Origin: Caulobacter endophyticus
GTDB taxonomy: Bacteria > Pseudomonadota > Alphaproteobacteria > Caulobacterales > Caulobacteraceae
Reading direction: 5' to 3'
Length of the DNA stretch: 64,000 bases
NCBI RefSeq assembly: GCF_003116815.1
Contig: NZ_QDKQ01000076.1
Coordinates: forward strand, 22,232 to 86,231
Of this stretch, positions 8,578 to 17,277 are shown one piece after another; position 1 is the stretch's first letter; each line of letters starts with the position of its first letter. The position numbers were made by a program, and so were the translations under genes. The notes beneath the pieces are model-generated. The model searched no databases and had not been told where the DNA came from. It saw nothing but the letters and a program-made list of their open reading frames with translations.

Positions 8578-9687
8578 TCAGTGCAGGCCGCGCAGCAGGT
8601 CGATGCGGCGCATGGCCTTGCCCGGCAGCTGCGACATGCGGCCCAGCGGCAGGGCCTCGGCGACCTGGCGCACGCCCCACGCGGCCGAGCGCACGAAGGT
8701 GGCCGGCGAAGGCGCGCCGTAGAAGCCGAACACCACGGTCTGGCGGGCGTTGGAGAGCTCGCGCTTGAAGCGGTAGTCCCCGGTGCCCAGGTCCAGCCGG
8801 TGGTAGGACCCGGCGTTCATGCCCTTCAGAATGTCCTGAAACAGCAGCAGGCCGGGCGAATAGCGGTCGAACTTGGCGTTGTGGGCGATCAGCCAGCCGT
8901 GGATCGTGTGCTTGCCGCGCAGGTGCAGGTGCACGGCCGCCAGCTCATCGCCCAGATGCAGGGTGTAAAGCCCGCCGCCGAAATCGCCGTCGCGGCGCTC
9001 GAACAGGTCGGTGACCAGCTTGGTGACCCAGTCGGTCTTGAAGAGGTCGGTCTGGCCGGTGGCCAAGAGCTGCTCGCGCTTCCAGGCGATCAGCTGGTCG
9101 AAGTCGGCGCGGCTGTCCGACATCGGGGTGTAGCGACAGGGTCCGACCTCGCGCTCGGCCTTGCGGCGCTTCTTGTCGATATCCTTGAGCACGCCCACCC
9201 CGGCGGTCTTGCGATCGGCCGCATAGGCCTCGTAACCGGCCGAGACGTCGACGATCCACGAGTCCGCCTGGCCCCGACCGTGCCGGGCCAGCGTCTCGTC
9301 GTCGGCCAGCATGTGGCAGAAATCCAGGCGCTGGGCCTTCAGGGCCGCCAGCAGGTGGCGCGGATCGACGGCCACGTCGGACGCCGACACCAGGGCCTGA
9401 TAGTCGCACATCGGCGCCCCGGCGGGCATGGCCACGCCGGCCTTGATGCGCGCGGGCAGGAAAGCCAGGGCCTGGCCGTCGTCGCCGCGGATCACGGCGA
9501 CCTTCACGCGGTCGCCCTTCTCGCCCTGGGCGATGGCGACGGCCTTGGCCCATTCGGGCGACAGGAAAGGAGAATCCAGGCGCGGCTGCAAAGTCTGCAG
9601 GTCGGTCCAGCGCGCGCTGTCCTCCGGCGTAAGCTGCAGGGCCTCGACGACGTCGATCTTCACGGGCGCCCCCCGAGCGCTGATCAC
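8578..9687 (-). CDS. FemAB/CelD-like (BcsL) GNAT acyltransferase
   Basis: A cytoplasmic protein of up to 369 aa of the GNAT/FemAB superfamily (Acetyltransf_6, CelD-like). The C-terminal half has the typical strand pattern: LHLGDELAAVHLHLRGKHTIHGWLIAHN followed by YSPGLLLFQDILKGM and the LDLGTGDYRFKRELSN motif near the end. Relatives act in polysaccharide or holdfast modification, for example HfsK in Caulobacter. That role is an inference from the family, and no other polysaccharide genes are nearby. The start is uncertain: GTG 9687 lies inside a hairpin (see 9681-9715) with GGAGG very close upstream, while GTG 9663 (VKIDVV) is an alternative. Confidence 0.8.
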   Translation of the reverse strand: MISARGAPVKIDVVEALQLTPEDSARWTDLQTLQPRLDSPFLSPEWAKAVAIAQGEKGDRVKVAVIRGDDGQALAFLPARIKAGVAMPAGAPMCDYQALVSASDVAVDPRHLLAALKAQRLDFCHMLADDETLARHGRGQADSWIVDVSAGYEAYAADRKTAGVGVLKDIDKKRRKAEREVGPCRYTPMSDSRADFDQLIAWKREQLLATGQTDLFKTDWVTKLVTDLFERRDGDFGGGLYTLHLGDELAAVHLHLRGKHTIHGWLIAHNAKFDRYSPGLLLFQDILKGMNAGSYHRLDLGTGDYRFKRELSNARQTVVFGFYGAPSPATFVRSAAWGVRQVAEALPLGRMSQLPGKAMRRIDLLRGLH

Positions 9688-9715
9688 GGACCTCCAGAAA
9701 GGCCGTCCGTGATCA
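9681..9715 (-). promoter_or_regulatory. Hairpin over the start of the acyltransferase gene
   Basis: A perfect 11-bp inverted repeat, TGATCACGGAC (9681-9691) and GTCCGTGATCA (9705-9715), is separated by 13 nt. Read on the minus strand, the loop-proximal GGAGG and the GTG at 9687 fall in the hairpin. It may control translation initiation or be an operator. Confidence 0.45.
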
Positions 9716-9757
9716 TGACGCTCAGAGATTGCAGTCCGGTTTACGGACCTTGCGCGA

Positions 9758-11902
9758 TCAGTCCATCAGTTTGCGGGTCAGATACGTGTACTCGAGCGAC
9801 ACCCGGCGGGCGGTCTCGGCGAGGTTGGCGCTGGCGGCATGACCGCCGTCGACGTTCTCGTAGTAAAGCACCGGATAACCCAGGGCCTCGAGCCGGGCCG
9901 CGGCCTTGCGGGCATGGGCCGGGTGCACCCGGTCGTCCTTGGTCGAGGTCTCGATGAACACCTCGGGATATTTCTGACCGGCCTTGAGGTTCTGGTAGGG
10001 CGAGTATTTCTCGATCACCGCCAGGTCGGACGGGATCTGCGGATCGCCGTATTCGCCCATCCACGACGAGCCCGCGCCGATCTGGCTGTAGCGGACCATG
10101 TCGAACAGCGGCACCTGGATGACGATGGCGTTGTAGAGCTCCGGACGCTGGGTCAGGGCCACGCCCATCAGCAGGCCGCCGTTCGACCCGCCCATGATCC
10201 CCAGGCGCCGGGGCGAGGTGATCTTGCGGGCGATCAGGTCCTCGGACACCGCGAAGAAGTCGTCATAGACCCGCTGGCGGTTGGCCTTCAGGCCCTGCTC
10301 GTGCCAGCCGGGACCAAACTCGCCGCCGCCGCGGATGTTGGCCACCACATAGGCGCCGCCGCGCTCCAGCCACAGCTTGCCCATGGTGGGCGAATAGCCC
10401 GGCGTCATCGACGCCTGGAAGCCGCCGTAGGCGTAGAGCAGGGTCGGGGTCGAGCCGTCGTACTTGGTGTTCTTGGGGCGGACCAGGAAGTAGGGGATCC
10501 TGGTTCCGTCCTTCGAGGTCGCCTCGAACTGCTCGACCACATGGGTCGAGGCGTCGAACTTGGCCGGGGCGGCCTTGACCTGGTCGAGCTTGCCGGTGGC
10601 CGCGTCGGCCAGCCAGTAGGTCGTGGGGGTCAGGTAGCCGGTCACGCTGACGAAGATGCGGTCGTCCTTGTCCGAGGCCGAACCCAGGCTGACCGTCGAG
10701 TTGGCCGGCAGGTCGAGCTTGGCGCGGGTCCAGGCGCCGTCCTTGACGTCATAGGCGTAGGCCGCGCCCTTGACGTTCTCGAACAGGGCCACGACCAGCC
10801 GGTCGCGGGTGGCGCTGACGCCCTGGACGGACTCCCGGGCCGTGGGCCGCAGGATCAGCGCGGCCGTCGCCTTGGCCGGATCGGCCTTCAGCGACGCCAG
10901 ATCGAAGGCGGCCAGGTCGCCGGTCTTCAGGTTTTGCTCGGCCCAGTCCTGCTCGACGCTGAACACAAGCTGGCCCTTGACCAGGGCCTGGATCGACGAC
11001 TTCAGCGGGAAAGGCAGCTTCACCGTCGTTTCGCCGGTCACCAGGTGGGTCTCGGCGTTGAAGGTGTCGAGCGGGCGCAGCACGAAAACCGCCCGCACCA
11101 CGCCGTCATGGTCGCGCAGGGCGTAAGGGCTGACGCCATAGCCGCCGTCGTCCTTGGCGCCGCGATAGACCTCCCTGGCGGCCGACAGGGGCTGACCGCG
11201 TTTGACCAGTTTGACCACGTAGGGATAGCCGGACGTCGTCACCTCGCCAGGCGTCCAGTCGGTGGCGACGATCAGGGTGTCCTTGTCGATCCAGTCGAAC
11301 CGATGCTTGCCCTCGGGAAGCTCGAAACCGCCGGCGACGAACGCTTTGGTCTTGGTGTCGTACTCGCGCACGACCACGGCGTCCTTGCCGCCGTTCGACA
11401 GCGAGACCAGGCAATACCGGCTTTCCGGCGCCAGGCAGTCGGCGCCCTTCCAGACCCAGTTCTTGCCTTCCGCCTTGGCCAGGGCGTCAAGGTCGAGGAT
11501 CGTCGACCAGGCCGGCTGGGCGGTGCGGTAGCTGGCCAGGGTCGTGGTGCGCCAGACGCCGCGCACGTGATCGGCGTCCTGCCAGTAGTTCCGCAGGTCG
11601 TCCTCGGCCACGAACGACACGCCGGGGATCCGGTCCTTGGCGTTGACGATGGTCAGGGCGGCGTCGTGCAGGCCGGCGTAGCGGCCGTCGCCCTGCAGCA
11701 CCGGCAGGGTGCGGTCGTTCTGGGCCTTGGCCCAGTCAAGCGCGCGCTGGCCCTCGATCTCCTCCATCCAGATGTAGGGATCGTCCTTGCCGAGTTCGGC
11801 CAGCGGGGTGCGGGCGGCGGCGGGCGCGGTGTCGGGGGCGGCGTGGGCGGAAACGGTCATGAGGCTCGTGGCGGCGAGGAGGGCCAGGGTGAACTTGCGC
11901 AT
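9758..11902 (-). CDS. S9 family prolyl oligopeptidase, exported (copy 1)
   Basis: A 714-aa serine peptidase of the prolyl oligopeptidase family, which cuts short peptides on the carboxyl side of proline or similar residues. It has a signal peptide (MRKFTLALLAATSLMTVSAHA), a beta-propeller N-terminal domain, and a C-terminal alpha/beta hydrolase domain. The catalytic Ser573 lies in GGSNGGLLMG, the Asp in STKDDRVHPAHAR and the His in DGGHAAS. Its start is directly next to the stop of a second S9 gene (11903), so the two are co-transcribed. The two proteins are alike along their whole length and probably arose by tandem duplication. Confidence 0.93.
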   Translation of the reverse strand: MRKFTLALLAATSLMTVSAHAAPDTAPAAARTPLAELGKDDPYIWMEEIEGQRALDWAKAQNDRTLPVLQGDGRYAGLHDAALTIVNAKDRIPGVSFVAEDDLRNYWQDADHVRGVWRTTTLASYRTAQPAWSTILDLDALAKAEGKNWVWKGADCLAPESRYCLVSLSNGGKDAVVVREYDTKTKAFVAGGFELPEGKHRFDWIDKDTLIVATDWTPGEVTTSGYPYVVKLVKRGQPLSAAREVYRGAKDDGGYGVSPYALRDHDGVVRAVFVLRPLDTFNAETHLVTGETTVKLPFPLKSSIQALVKGQLVFSVEQDWAEQNLKTGDLAAFDLASLKADPAKATAALILRPTARESVQGVSATRDRLVVALFENVKGAAYAYDVKDGAWTRAKLDLPANSTVSLGSASDKDDRIFVSVTGYLTPTTYWLADAATGKLDQVKAAPAKFDASTHVVEQFEATSKDGTRIPYFLVRPKNTKYDGSTPTLLYAYGGFQASMTPGYSPTMGKLWLERGGAYVVANIRGGGEFGPGWHEQGLKANRQRVYDDFFAVSEDLIARKITSPRRLGIMGGSNGGLLMGVALTQRPELYNAIVIQVPLFDMVRYSQIGAGSSWMGEYGDPQIPSDLAVIEKYSPYQNLKAGQKYPEVFIETSTKDDRVHPAHARKAAARLEALGYPVLYYENVDGGHAASANLAETARRVSLEYTYLTRKLMD

Positions 11903-14059
11903 CTAGTGGTCCATCAGCTGGCGCGACAGGTAGGTGTAGTGCAGCGCCCAGCGCTTGGCGTTGGCCGCCGGGTCGGCGCCGTTGGCGTGACCGCCGTCGG
12001 TGTTCTCGTAGTACATGTAGGGCTGGCCCAGATCGGCCAGCCGGGCTGAGAACTTGCGGGCGTGACCGGGGTGCACCCGGTCGTCCTTGGTCGAGGTGGT
12101 GATGTAGGCCAGCGGGTATTTCACCCCGGCCTTCAGGTTCTGATACGGGCTGTACGTCGAAATCCAGGCGCGTTCGGCCGGGATGGCCGGGTCGCCGTAT
12201 TCGCCGATCCACGAGGCCCCGGCCGGCAGCTGGGTGTAGCGGATCATGTCGAGCAGCGGGCTTTCCACCACCACGGCGTTCCAGAGGTCGGGCCGCTGGG
12301 TCAAAGCAACGCCCATCAAGAGGCCGCCGTTCGACCGGCCATACGCGCCCAGGTGGCGCGGGCTGGTGACCTTGGTCGAGATCAGGTTCTCGGCCACGGC
12401 GAAGTAGTCGTCATAGGCCCGCTGGCGGTTGGCCTTCAGCGCCGCCTCGTGCCAGGCCGGACCGAACTCGCCGCCGCCCCGGATATTGGCCACGGCGTAG
12501 GAACCGCCGCGCTCCAGCCACAGCTTTCCGATCAACGGGTCGTAGACCGGCAGCTTGGAGATCTGGAAGCCGCCGTAGGCGTGCAGCAGGGTCGGGGCCG
12601 AACCGTCCGGCTTGGCGCCCTTCTGGCTGACCAGGAAATAGGGGATCCTGGTCCCGTCCTTGGAGGTCGCTTCCTTCTGCTCCACCTGCAGTTTGGAGGC
12701 GTCGAAGCGGGCCGGCAGGGTCTTGACCGTCTCGGCGCCGGCCTTGGTCGCGTCGGCCAGCTTCAGCTGGGTCGGGGTGATGAAGCCCTCGACCGTGTAG
12801 AACACCTGGTCGCCCGCATCGGCCGTGGCGACGATCGAGACGGCGGCGTTGTCCAGGCCGGGCAGGCCCTGGCCGCGCCAGCCGAACTCGCCATGGTCGC
12901 TGAAGCTGCGGATGCCGCCCTTGACGTTGTCATAGATCACCGCGACCACGCGGTTGTCGGTCACCGCCACCTGGTCGATCGACTGGCGCGCGCCGGGCGC
13001 GAAGATCGTGCAGGGGTCGCAGTCGTTGCTGATGACGATGTCGCCGGTGGAGGACGGCGGCTTGGGCAGCAGGGCCTTGGGGCTGACCGAGACCAGCGAG
13101 CCGGCCGGGAAGTTGCGGCCCAGCGACGGCATCGGCTCGTAGTTCCAGGCCTCCTCGACCGTCAGGATCAGGTCGCCGCCGACCATGCCGCGGATCGACG
13201 AGCGCTCGGGGATCGGCAGCAGAGTCGCCTTGCCCGCGTCGTCGAGCAGGAAGGTCTTGGTGTGGAAGAAGTCGGTGGCGCGCTCGATCAGCACCACGCG
13301 GTTACCCTTGGCGTCGCGCAGCACGTGCGGACGGGCGCTGACGTCGGCCTTCTCGCCGCGGAAAACCTCGACGGCCTGCTCCAGGGCCTGGCCGCGCTTG
13401 AGGGTCTTGACCACCATGCCGTAGCCGCTGTCGGTGGTCGTGCCCGCGCCCCAGTCGCGGGTCAGGATCAGGGTGTCGGCGTCCAGCCAGTCGATGGTCT
13501 GCTTGCTCTCGGGCAAAAAGAAACCGCCCTTGACGAAGGTCTTGGTCGTCAGATCGAACTCGCGCACCTCAACGGCGTCCTTGCCGCCGTTCGACAGGTT
13601 GATCAGGCACCGGTCATGGGTCTTGGGACGGCAGTCAGCGCCCTTCCAGATCCAGTTCTTGCCTTCCGCCTTGGCGAGAGCGTCGAGGTCGATCACCGTC
13701 TCCCACTTGGGGTCGGCCGAGCGATAGCTTTCCAGGCTGGTGCGCCGCCAGACGCCGCGCACGTGGTCGGCGTCCTGCCAGAAGTTGAACACGCTGGTCC
13801 CGACGAAGCTTGGGGCCGCGATGCGGTCCTTGGCGGCCAGCACCTTCAGGGCCGCGTCGTGCAGGCCCTGGTAGCGCGCGTCGCCGGTCAGGGCGGGCAA
13901 GGTCTTGGCGTTCTCGGCCTTGACCCAGTCCAGCGACGAGGGCGTCTCGACGCCTTCCAGCGCCAGGTGAGGATCGGCGGGCTCCTGGGCGCGGGCGGGG
14001 CCGGCGGCGAGGAGGGCGAGGGCCAGGGCGGCGGGCGAAACGGAACGGAGCGTCAGCAT
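11903..14059 (-). CDS. S9 family prolyl oligopeptidase, exported (copy 2)
   Basis: A 718-aa paralogue of the downstream S9 gene. A signal peptide (MLTLRSVSPAALALALLAAG, cleavage near ARA) precedes a propeller domain (WIWKGADC, NLSNGGKDAVEVREFD repeats) and a hydrolase domain. The nucleophile is Ser576 in GRSNGGLLMG, the Asp is in STKDDRVHPGHAR and the His in DGGHANG. A notable difference is GRSNGG here against GGSNGG in copy 1, plus an extra Cys-containing insert (SNDCDPCTIF). ATG 14059 is preferred for the compact signal peptide; ATG 14080 is an alternative. Zero spacing to the next gene indicates an operon. Confidence 0.92.
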   Translation of the reverse strand: MLTLRSVSPAALALALLAAGPARAQEPADPHLALEGVETPSSLDWVKAENAKTLPALTGDARYQGLHDAALKVLAAKDRIAAPSFVGTSVFNFWQDADHVRGVWRRTSLESYRSADPKWETVIDLDALAKAEGKNWIWKGADCRPKTHDRCLINLSNGGKDAVEVREFDLTTKTFVKGGFFLPESKQTIDWLDADTLILTRDWGAGTTTDSGYGMVVKTLKRGQALEQAVEVFRGEKADVSARPHVLRDAKGNRVVLIERATDFFHTKTFLLDDAGKATLLPIPERSSIRGMVGGDLILTVEEAWNYEPMPSLGRNFPAGSLVSVSPKALLPKPPSSTGDIVISNDCDPCTIFAPGARQSIDQVAVTDNRVVAVIYDNVKGGIRSFSDHGEFGWRGQGLPGLDNAAVSIVATADAGDQVFYTVEGFITPTQLKLADATKAGAETVKTLPARFDASKLQVEQKEATSKDGTRIPYFLVSQKGAKPDGSAPTLLHAYGGFQISKLPVYDPLIGKLWLERGGSYAVANIRGGGEFGPAWHEAALKANRQRAYDDYFAVAENLISTKVTSPRHLGAYGRSNGGLLMGVALTQRPDLWNAVVVESPLLDMIRYTQLPAGASWIGEYGDPAIPAERAWISTYSPYQNLKAGVKYPLAYITTSTKDDRVHPGHARKFSARLADLGQPYMYYENTDGGHANGADPAANAKRWALHYTYLSRQLMDH

Positions 14060-14133
14060 GGCGGGGGACGTTAATGCCATTCCCGCCGCTGACTAGGCCA
14101 TTTTTGACCTCGGCGGAGTCACGGTCTCACTTT

Positions 14134-14164
14134 CCGTAAAATCGCTTTCGCGGGGATTTTGCGG
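14134..14164 (-). terminator. Stem-loop after the potassium channel gene
   Basis: CCGTAAAATC (14134-14143) pairs with GATTTTGCGG (14155-14164) with one wobble pair. It lies just past the channel stop codon at 14175. There is no long T-run, so intrinsic termination is uncertain. Confidence 0.4.
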
Positions 14165-14174
14165 GTTATGGGTT

Positions 14175-14951
14175 TCAGACCCCGTCGTCGGGAATGCACA
14201 GCAGCTTGCCGCAGGCCTTGCAGTGCACCGAGTCGGGATCGTGCTTGCGCAGGCCGCAGTCGGGGCAGGGGAAGGTGACCTTGTGCGGCCGCAGGATCGA
14301 CTGGATCAGGCCGATGAACAGCGACACCCCGCCGATCATAACCGCCATCGACAGCAGCTTGCCCCACACCCCCGGCAGGGTGACGTCGCCATAGCCTGTG
14401 GTCGTCAGGCTGGTGACGGTGAAGTAGAGCGCGTCCACATAGCCGGCGATGCCCTCGTGCCGCCCCGCGAAGCTGGAATAGACGAAGCCCGTCACCACGA
14501 AGACGAAGGTCAGCAGCGACGAGGCCGCCCGGGTGATGTCCTCGATGCGGGTGTCGTCGTAGCGCCGGGCCACGGTGCGCCAGAAGAACTCGCTGTGCAC
14601 CAGGGTCCACAACCGCAGCACCCGCAGGAAGCCGAAATTGAACAGCCAAGCGGGGAACATCAGCGTGGCCAGCACGAAGAGGTCGATCCAGGTGATCGGC
14701 TTCTTCAGCCAGCTTTTCATGTCGCCATGGGCGATGGCGCGGGCGATGAGGTCGGCGGCCAGGAACGTCGCGACCCCATAGTCGATCAGGTAGAACGTCA
14801 CCCCATGGTGATGCATCAGCGGCGCGGCCACGAAGAAGCCGATGATGATCAGGTCGATCAGGATCACCGCGTAGCGGAACCGCACCGCCGTCGGCGAAGC
14901 GCCGTGATAGAGGGCCCGCAGCCGGGCGCGCAGACGCAGCTCCTCAGCCAT
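14175..14951 (-). CDS. Voltage-gated-like potassium channel with C-terminal zinc ribbon
   Basis: A 258-aa inner-membrane ion channel. Hydrophobic helices cover about residues 23-125, followed by the S4-like FGFLRVLRLWTLV segment. The pore loop has the K+ selectivity filter TTTGYGD (residues 183-189), flanked by helices at about 145-165 and 195-222. The last ~30 residues are cytoplasmic and contain CPDC and CKAC pairs, a zinc ribbon. The channel core is a known 6TM family; the ribbon as a sensing or assembly module is my inference. The start overlaps the restored frame of the upstream gene by 8 nt, which suggests coupled translation. Confidence 0.9.
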   Translation of the reverse strand: MAEELRLRARLRALYHGASPTAVRFRYAVILIDLIIIGFFVAAPLMHHHGVTFYLIDYGVATFLAADLIARAIAHGDMKSWLKKPITWIDLFVLATLMFPAWLFNFGFLRVLRLWTLVHSEFFWRTVARRYDDTRIEDITRAASSLLTFVFVVTGFVYSSFAGRHEGIAGYVDALYFTVTSLTTTGYGDVTLPGVWGKLLSMAVMIGGVSLFIGLIQSILRPHKVTFPCPDCGLRKHDPDSVHCKACGKLLCIPDDGV

Positions 14952-15539
14952 TGTCGGCGACCAGCCGCAGCGGCGCGCGCCTGGCTTCCTCCAGCGCTGG
15001 CGGCGGGCCGCCGACCAGGGTCAGGGCCGTCTCGTAGCCGCCGCCGAAATCGACGCGGGTCATGGTGTCGAGCTGGCGCGCGGTCGGCTCGCGCTCCCAG
15101 ACGGCGCCGGGATGTCCTGCATCCAGACCACCCCGCCCTCGATGCTGATGATCGCGCCGATGTAGCAGACGTCCGGCCTGGCGGCTTCGGCATGGACCGT
15201 GACGACCGGAAACAGGCGGCCGGCCGTCGCCAGTATGTCGCCGATGCTGTTGAGCGCCACCGCCGGCGTCTCGGGAAAGGCGTCGCCGCGCTTCTCGAGG
15301 GCCGCCTCGACGAACTCGGGATAGGGCGCGGGCTCCAGGTTCTTGACGTCGGCCAGGCGATAACAGCCGAAGCCGTTGTAGCGGATGTGGTCGCTGACCT
15401 CGCAGAGCATCAGGAAGGCCGGCCCGACACCGACCACATAACCTCTGACCCAGCCGTCCTCGAAGCGCCGGTGGAAGCGCATGAGCCGGCGCTCCTGCAT
15501 GGCGCTCGTCAGTTGTTCGCGAATATCCGTAGCCGTCAT
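14944..15539 (-). pseudogene. Conserved-hypothetical gene with an apparent 1-nt frameshift near its 3' end
   Basis: From ATG 15539 an open frame runs 159 codons to a stop at 15060. Its last ~20 residues (after VVWMQDIPAP) turn Ser/Arg/Pro-rich. The adjacent frame continues with good coding character (WEREPTARQLDTMTRVDFGG, then YETALTLVGGPPP) to a TGA at 14944-14946, overlapping the channel ATG by 8 nt. The span is 596 nt, one short of 597, as expected for a single-base deletion near 15105-15120. The intact product would be about 198 aa, cytosolic, family not recognised. It is either a real recent frameshift or a sequencing error. I see no slippery sequence. Confidence 0.7.
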
Positions 15540-15584
15540 CTCACTGCGTCGTCCCGCTGCGGTGCATTCTGCGTCGCTTTCGAC

Positions 15585-15598
15585 TATATAGCCCGGCC
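15585..15598 (+). promoter_or_regulatory. Probable -10 element just upstream of dapF (leaderless transcript candidate)
   Basis: TATATA at 15585-15590 ends 8 nt before the dapF ATG (15599), and no Shine-Dalgarno-like purine run lies between. Transcription starting 6-8 nt after the hexamer would begin almost at the start codon. The -35 element is not clear. Confidence 0.4.
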
Positions 15599-16453
15599 AT
15601 GAGCCGCACCTTCCTGAAGATGAACGGGCTCGGCAACGACTTCGTCGTCATCGAGACCCTCACCCAGCCCTTCGACCCGTCCGCCGAGGAGATCCGCGCG
15701 ATCGCCAAACGCGGCCAGGGCGGGATCGGCTGCGACCAGGTCGTGGCCATCGATCCGCCGAAGTCGGAAGGCGCCTCGGCCTATGTGCGTTTCTGGAACG
15801 CCGACGGCGAGGAAGCCGGCGCCTGCGGCAACGGCACGCGCTGCGTGGCCTGGCTGCTGATGCAGTCGGGCGGCAAGGACCATGTGGCCTTCGACACCAG
15901 CGCCGGACGCCTGTCGGGCGTCATGGCCGGCGACAAGCGCGTCACCGTCGACATGGGTCCGCCGCGCCTGGACTGGAACCAGATCCCGCTGTCCGAAGAG
16001 ATGGACACCGCCCGCGTCGAGCTGCAGGTCGGCCCGATCGACGCCCCGTGGGTGCATACCCCGGTCTGCGTCTCGATGGGCAATCCCCACGTGGTGTTCT
16101 TCGTCGACGCCCCGGTGACCGACGAATTCGCGCAGAAGACCGGCAGCCTCGTGGAGCACCACCCGCTGTTCCCGGAAGGCGTCAATGTCGGCTTCGCCCA
16201 CGTCGTCTCGCGCGATCACATCAAGCTGAAGGTCTGGGAACGGGGCGCGGGCCTCACCGCCGCCTGCGGCACCGGCGCCTGCGCCGCCCAGGTCGCCGCC
16301 GTGCGCCGGGGCCTGACCGATCGGGTCGCCACCGTCGAGTTCGAGAGCGGCCCGCTGGTCATCGAGTGGCGCGAGGCCGACGGCCACGTGATCATGACCG
16401 GCCCCGTGGCCCTGGAGTTCACCGGCAAGCTGCCCGAGACCGTGTCGGCATGA
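15599..16453 (+). CDS. dapF: Diaminopimelate epimerase
   Basis: It converts LL- to meso-diaminopimelate, the precursor of lysine and of the peptidoglycan cross-link residue, in the cytoplasm. Both catalytic Cys motifs are present: GACGNGTRCVAW and TAACGTGACAAQ. The start KMNGLGNDFVV and the glycine-rich phosphate-binding turns are typical, and 284 aa is the usual length. It heads a four-gene cluster in which each stop overlaps the next start (dapF, SDR, mtaB, endonuclease/phosphatase family gene). Confidence 0.97.
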   Translation: MSRTFLKMNGLGNDFVVIETLTQPFDPSAEEIRAIAKRGQGGIGCDQVVAIDPPKSEGASAYVRFWNADGEEAGACGNGTRCVAWLLMQSGGKDHVAFDTSAGRLSGVMAGDKRVTVDMGPPRLDWNQIPLSEEMDTARVELQVGPIDAPWVHTPVCVSMGNPHVVFFVDAPVTDEFAQKTGSLVEHHPLFPEGVNVGFAHVVSRDHIKLKVWERGAGLTAACGTGACAAQVAAVRRGLTDRVATVEFESGPLVIEWREADGHVIMTGPVALEFTGKLPETVSA

Positions 16454-17277
16454 GCGAGCTGCACCCTGCCCTGACGCCCGGCAAGACCGCTGTCGTCACC
16501 GGCGCGGCCGACGGCATCGGCCTGGCCGCCGCCAAGGCCTTCGCCGATCTTGGCCTCAACGTGGTCATGGCCGACGTCACCGGCCGAAAGCTTAAAGCAG
16601 AAGCCGAGGCCATCGGCGCCCTGGCCGTGCCCACCGACGTGGCCGACCGCGCCGCCGTCGAGGCCTTGCGCGACGCCGCTATCGAACGCTTCGGCGCCGT
16701 CGATGTCCTGATGAACAACGCCGGCGTGGGCGGCGGCGGCGACGCCTTCTCGGGCGACGACGCCTGGAAGCGGATCCTCGACGTCAACCTGTGGGGCGTG
16801 ATCAACGGCGTCCAGGTGTTCGGCGAGGAGATGGCCGAAAGCGGCCGTCCCGGCCTGATCATCAACACCGGCTCCAAGCAGGGCATCACCCAGCCGCCGG
16901 GCGACACGGCCTACAACGTCTCCAAATCAGCGGTGAAGGCGCTCACCGAGGGCCTCGCCCACACCCTGCGCGAGATCGTCGACTGCCAGGTGACCGCCCA
17001 CCTGCTGATCCCGGGCTACACCTTCACCGGCATGACCAAGCGCGGCCCGGGCGGCAAGCCCGACGCGGCCTGGACGCCCGAGCAGGTCGTCCATTTCATG
17101 CTGGCCCGCATCGCCGCCGGCGACTTCTACATCCTGTGCCCGGACAACGACGTGCCGCGCGCACTGGACGAAAAGCGCATGGCCTGGACCATGGGCGACG
17201 TCATCGAGAACCGCCCGGCACTGTCGCGCTGGCACGACGACTGGAAGGACGCCTTCGCGGCGTTCATCAGGTCATGA
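16450..17277 (+). CDS. Short-chain dehydrogenase/reductase
   Basis: A 275-aa classical SDR, an NAD(P)-dependent oxidoreductase. It shows the cofactor-binding TGAADGIG motif, the NNAG motif (MNNAGVG) and the catalytic YNVSK, with a Ser in NTGSKQG. The Asp after the second strand (VMADVT) favours NAD. The substrate is unknown. The C-terminal region has a W-rich helix (RWHDDWKDAF). ATG 16450 overlaps the dapF stop (ATGA), and its stop overlaps mtaB. A link to dapF function is not implied. Confidence 0.88.
   Translation: MSELHPALTPGKTAVVTGAADGIGLAAAKAFADLGLNVVMADVTGRKLKAEAEAIGALAVPTDVADRAAVEALRDAAIERFGAVDVLMNNAGVGGGGDAFSGDDAWKRILDVNLWGVINGVQVFGEEMAESGRPGLIINTGSKQGITQPPGDTAYNVSKSAVKALTEGLAHTLREIVDCQVTAHLLIPGYTFTGMTKRGPGGKPDAAWTPEQVVHFMLARIAAGDFYILCPDNDVPRALDEKRMAWTMGDVIENRPALSRWHDDWKDAFAAFIRS

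Noticed and set aside
9839..14074. Long plus-strand frames opposite the two S9 peptidases
   Set aside because: Same compositional artefact; the minus-strand genes have full catalytic motifs and signal peptides.
15060..15130. Programmed ribosomal frameshift in the gene next to the potassium channel
   Set aside because: No slippery heptamer, stop-proximal pause signal or downstream pseudoknot is apparent; a simple indel explains the data better.
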